A stretch of 7,443 nt of DNA from RGIG5612 sp045604025 (GTDB lineage: Bacteria > Bacillota > Clostridia > Lachnospirales > Lachnospiraceae), in assembly GCA_045604025.1 (NCBI GenBank), contig JAZUNG010000206.1, positions 1 through 7,443 of the forward strand, written 5' to 3'. This document shows, one piece after another, positions 6,040 to 7,443 of this stretch. Each line of letters begins with the position of its first letter. Position 1 is the first letter of the stretch. The notes below the pieces were generated by a model, which was given only the letters and a program-made list of their open reading frames with translations, ran no database searches and was not told the DNA's origin. Position numbers and translations under genes: made by a program.

Positions 6040-7191
6040 CTATTTTACATTACTATACATAAAACCATCAAGCATTTTTTTCTTAAATTCCTGAAATCTG
6101 TTTTCCAGTATTGCCTGCCTGGCATCAGCAACCATTTTATTATAAAAATACAGATTGTGCAACACGCATAAACGCATTCCGAGCATTTCCTTGGCCTTCA
6201 TCAGATGGCGGATATACGCCCTGGAATAATTCCTGCATACAGGGCAGTCACACTCTTCATCTATAGGCCGTGTATCCAGCTCATATGCAGCGTTCATCAT
6301 ATTGAGTTTGCCCTTATGTGTATAGACATGGCCGTGCCTGCCATTACGCGTGGGATATACACAGTCAAAGAAATCCACTCCGCGTTCTATTCCCTCCAGG
6401 ATATTGGCAGGAGTACCGACTCCCATCAGATATACCGGCTTGTCCTGCGGAAGATGTGGTACTGTCACATCCAGTGTCCTGTACATCTCCTCGTGACTTT
6501 CGCCTACTGCCAGACCTCCTATGGCATATCCGTCCAGATCAAGTGACCTGATATACTCAGCGTTCTCTATCCTGATATCATCAAAGCATGCTCCCTGGTT
6601 GATACCGAACAGCAGCTGATGAGGATTGACTGTATCCGGAAGTGAATTCAGCCTGTCCATCTCCTCCTTGCTCCTGACCAGCCATCTTTCTGTCCGCCTC
6701 ACACTCTGCTCCACGTACTTTCTTTCCGCAGTACTCGGAGGGCACTCATCAAATGCCATGGCTATCGTGGACCCCAGATGGGACTGGATCTGCATGCTCT
6801 CTTCCGGTCCCATAAAGATTTTGCGTCCGTCAACATGCGAATGGAAAAAAACGCCTTCTTCTTTGATCTTTCTGAGCTCCGCCAGCGAAAAGACCTGAAA
6901 TCCGCCGCTGGCGGTAAGGATTGGCTTCTTCCAATCTGTAAACTTGTGAAGGCCTCCCATCTCATGAACCAGCTTATCTCCCGGTCGGACATGAAGGTGG
7001 TAGGTATTACAGAGCATGATCTGTGTTCCGATCCCTTCCAGGTCTTCAGTGGAAACTGCGCCTTTGATCGCCGCAGCTGTTGCAACATTCATAAACACCG
7101 GCGTTTTTACTGTTCCATGAACCGTCTCAAAGGTTGCTGCCTTTGCCCTTCCGTCAAGATTATCGATTTCATATCTGTTTTTATTATTCAT
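6040..7191 (-). CDS. tgt: tRNA-guanine(34) transglycosylase with Asp-to-Ala change in the TDSGG motif
   Basis: Exchanges guanine-34 of GUN-anticodon tRNAs for a queuosine precursor. It has 383 residues, full length for the bacterial family. Aligned by motif spacing to the well-studied Zymomonas enzyme, Asp148 in FDEC (147-150) and Gln199 in GINQG (196-200) are base-binding residues. GGLAVGE (225-231) has the bacterial Val229. Asp276 in FDCVYPTRNG (275-284) is the nucleophile. Cys314, Cys316, Cys319 and His345 form the zinc site. Cys150 plus Val229 is the pocket pattern of preQ1-using bacterial enzymes rather than queuine-using eukaryotic ones. The anomaly is Ala94 in LTASGGFQVFS (92-102), where nearly all relatives have Asp (Asp102 in Zymomonas, Asp89 in E. 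coli). The start overlaps the aspS stop by 8 bases and has no clear ribosome binding site, so translation is probably coupled. Family identity is sure; full activity is less so. Confidence 0.95.
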   Translation of the reverse strand: MNNKNRYEIDNLDGRAKAATFETVHGTVKTPVFMNVATAAAIKGAVSTEDLEGIGTQIMLCNTYHLHVRPGDKLVHEMGGLHKFTDWKKPILTASGGFQVFSLAELRKIKEEGVFFHSHVDGRKIFMGPEESMQIQSHLGSTIAMAFDECPPSTAERKYVEQSVRRTERWLVRSKEEMDRLNSLPDTVNPHQLLFGINQGACFDDIRIENAEYIRSLDLDGYAIGGLAVGESHEEMYRTLDVTVPHLPQDKPVYLMGVGTPANILEGIERGVDFFDCVYPTRNGRHGHVYTHKGKLNMMNAAYELDTRPIDEECDCPVCRNYSRAYIRHLMKAKEMLGMRLCVLHNLYFYNKMVADARQAILENRFQEFKKKMLDGFMYSNVK

Positions 7192-7443
7192 TAGGAACCA
7201 CTTTTATCATCAAGTCTTCTAACTGCTTTTCATCAACCTCTCCCGGCGCTCCTGTCATTAAATCGGAAGCGTCCTTGACCTTCGGGAAGGCGATGACGTC
7301 GCGGATCGAATCACAACCGGTCATCAGCATCAGAAGACGGTCAAAGCCGTAAGCTAAACCTGCATGCGGCGGGACACCATATTTAAACGCATCGATCAGG
7401 AAGCCAAAGCGCTCGTTTGCTTCTTCTTTTGTAAAGCCCAGAG
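7184..7443 (-). CDS. aspS: Aspartate--tRNA ligase, C-terminal 85 residues (partial, 5' end beyond the window)
   Basis: The reading frame enters from the right edge and ends at TAA (7184-7186). Its 85 visible residues are the end of a bacterial-type class II aspartyl-tRNA synthetase. They include the GFLIDAFKYGVPPHAG block, class II motif 3 as AYGFDRLL with its ATP-binding Arg (visible residue 34), and the highly conserved DSIRDVIAFPK segment. The protein ends with the usual short EVDEKQL-type tail. The enzyme attaches aspartate to tRNA-Asp in the cytoplasm. The full protein would be near 590 residues, so most of it lies outside. The stop codon overlaps the tgt start by 8 bases, placing aspS, tgt and yajC in one transcript. 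It could be an AspRS that also charges tRNA-Asn; the visible part cannot tell. Confidence 0.93.
   Translation of the reverse strand, partial: LGFTKEEANERFGFLIDAFKYGVPPHAGLAYGFDRLLMLMTGCDSIRDVIAFPKVKDASDLMTGAPGEVDEKQLEDLMIKVVPNE

Overview
All seven genes in this window lie on the minus strand, so the biological reading order runs from the right end to the left. They are an aspartyl-tRNA synthetase 3' end (aspS, cut by the window edge), tgt, yajC, serC, serA, a DUF1015 protein and a Na+/phosphate cotransporter with a PhoU tail. The moderate GC content, strong AGGAGG-type ribosome binding sites, short gaps and the serC-serA-DUF1015 order suggest a Clostridia-type Firmicute. The protein sequences look most like Lachnospiraceae. 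That placement is from recognition of sequence style, not from a search.

Right part (about 5427-7443): the translation and secretion genes aspS, tgt and yajC are tightly packed. aspS and tgt overlap by 8 bases, and tgt is 31 bases from yajC. Tgt looks like a bacterial preQ1-type tRNA-guanine transglycosylase. However, the Asp of the near-invariant T-D-S-G-G motif is Ala here (Ala94), which is the most notable residue-level anomaly in the window. YajC carries an unusually long Ala/Glu-rich cytoplasmic tail. A stem-loop followed by a T-tract closes this block.

Middle part (about 1821-5355): serC and serA encode the transaminase and dehydrogenase of phosphorylated serine biosynthesis and overlap by one base (TAATG). 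They are followed by a DUF1015 gene. No serB phosphatase is visible here. The DUF1015 protein carries a D-G-H-H-R motif reminiscent of ParB-fold serine kinases, so a role in serine/phosphoserine metabolism is an attractive but unproven idea. A second terminator-like hairpin sits between serA and the DUF1015 gene.

Left part (51-1811): the Na/Pi cotransporter-PhoU gene starts 9 bases after the DUF1015 stop. It ends in a 15-bp perfect hairpin whose three-base loop is its own stop codon. This hairpin probably terminates the whole unit.

The two internal hairpins lie immediately upstream of the next gene's ribosome binding site, with no room for a promoter in between. Either the downstream genes depend on read-through or processing, or their promoters lie inside upstream coding sequence. 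I see no CRISPR array, mobile element, tRNA, rRNA or riboswitch. There is no gene-free stretch over 300 bases.
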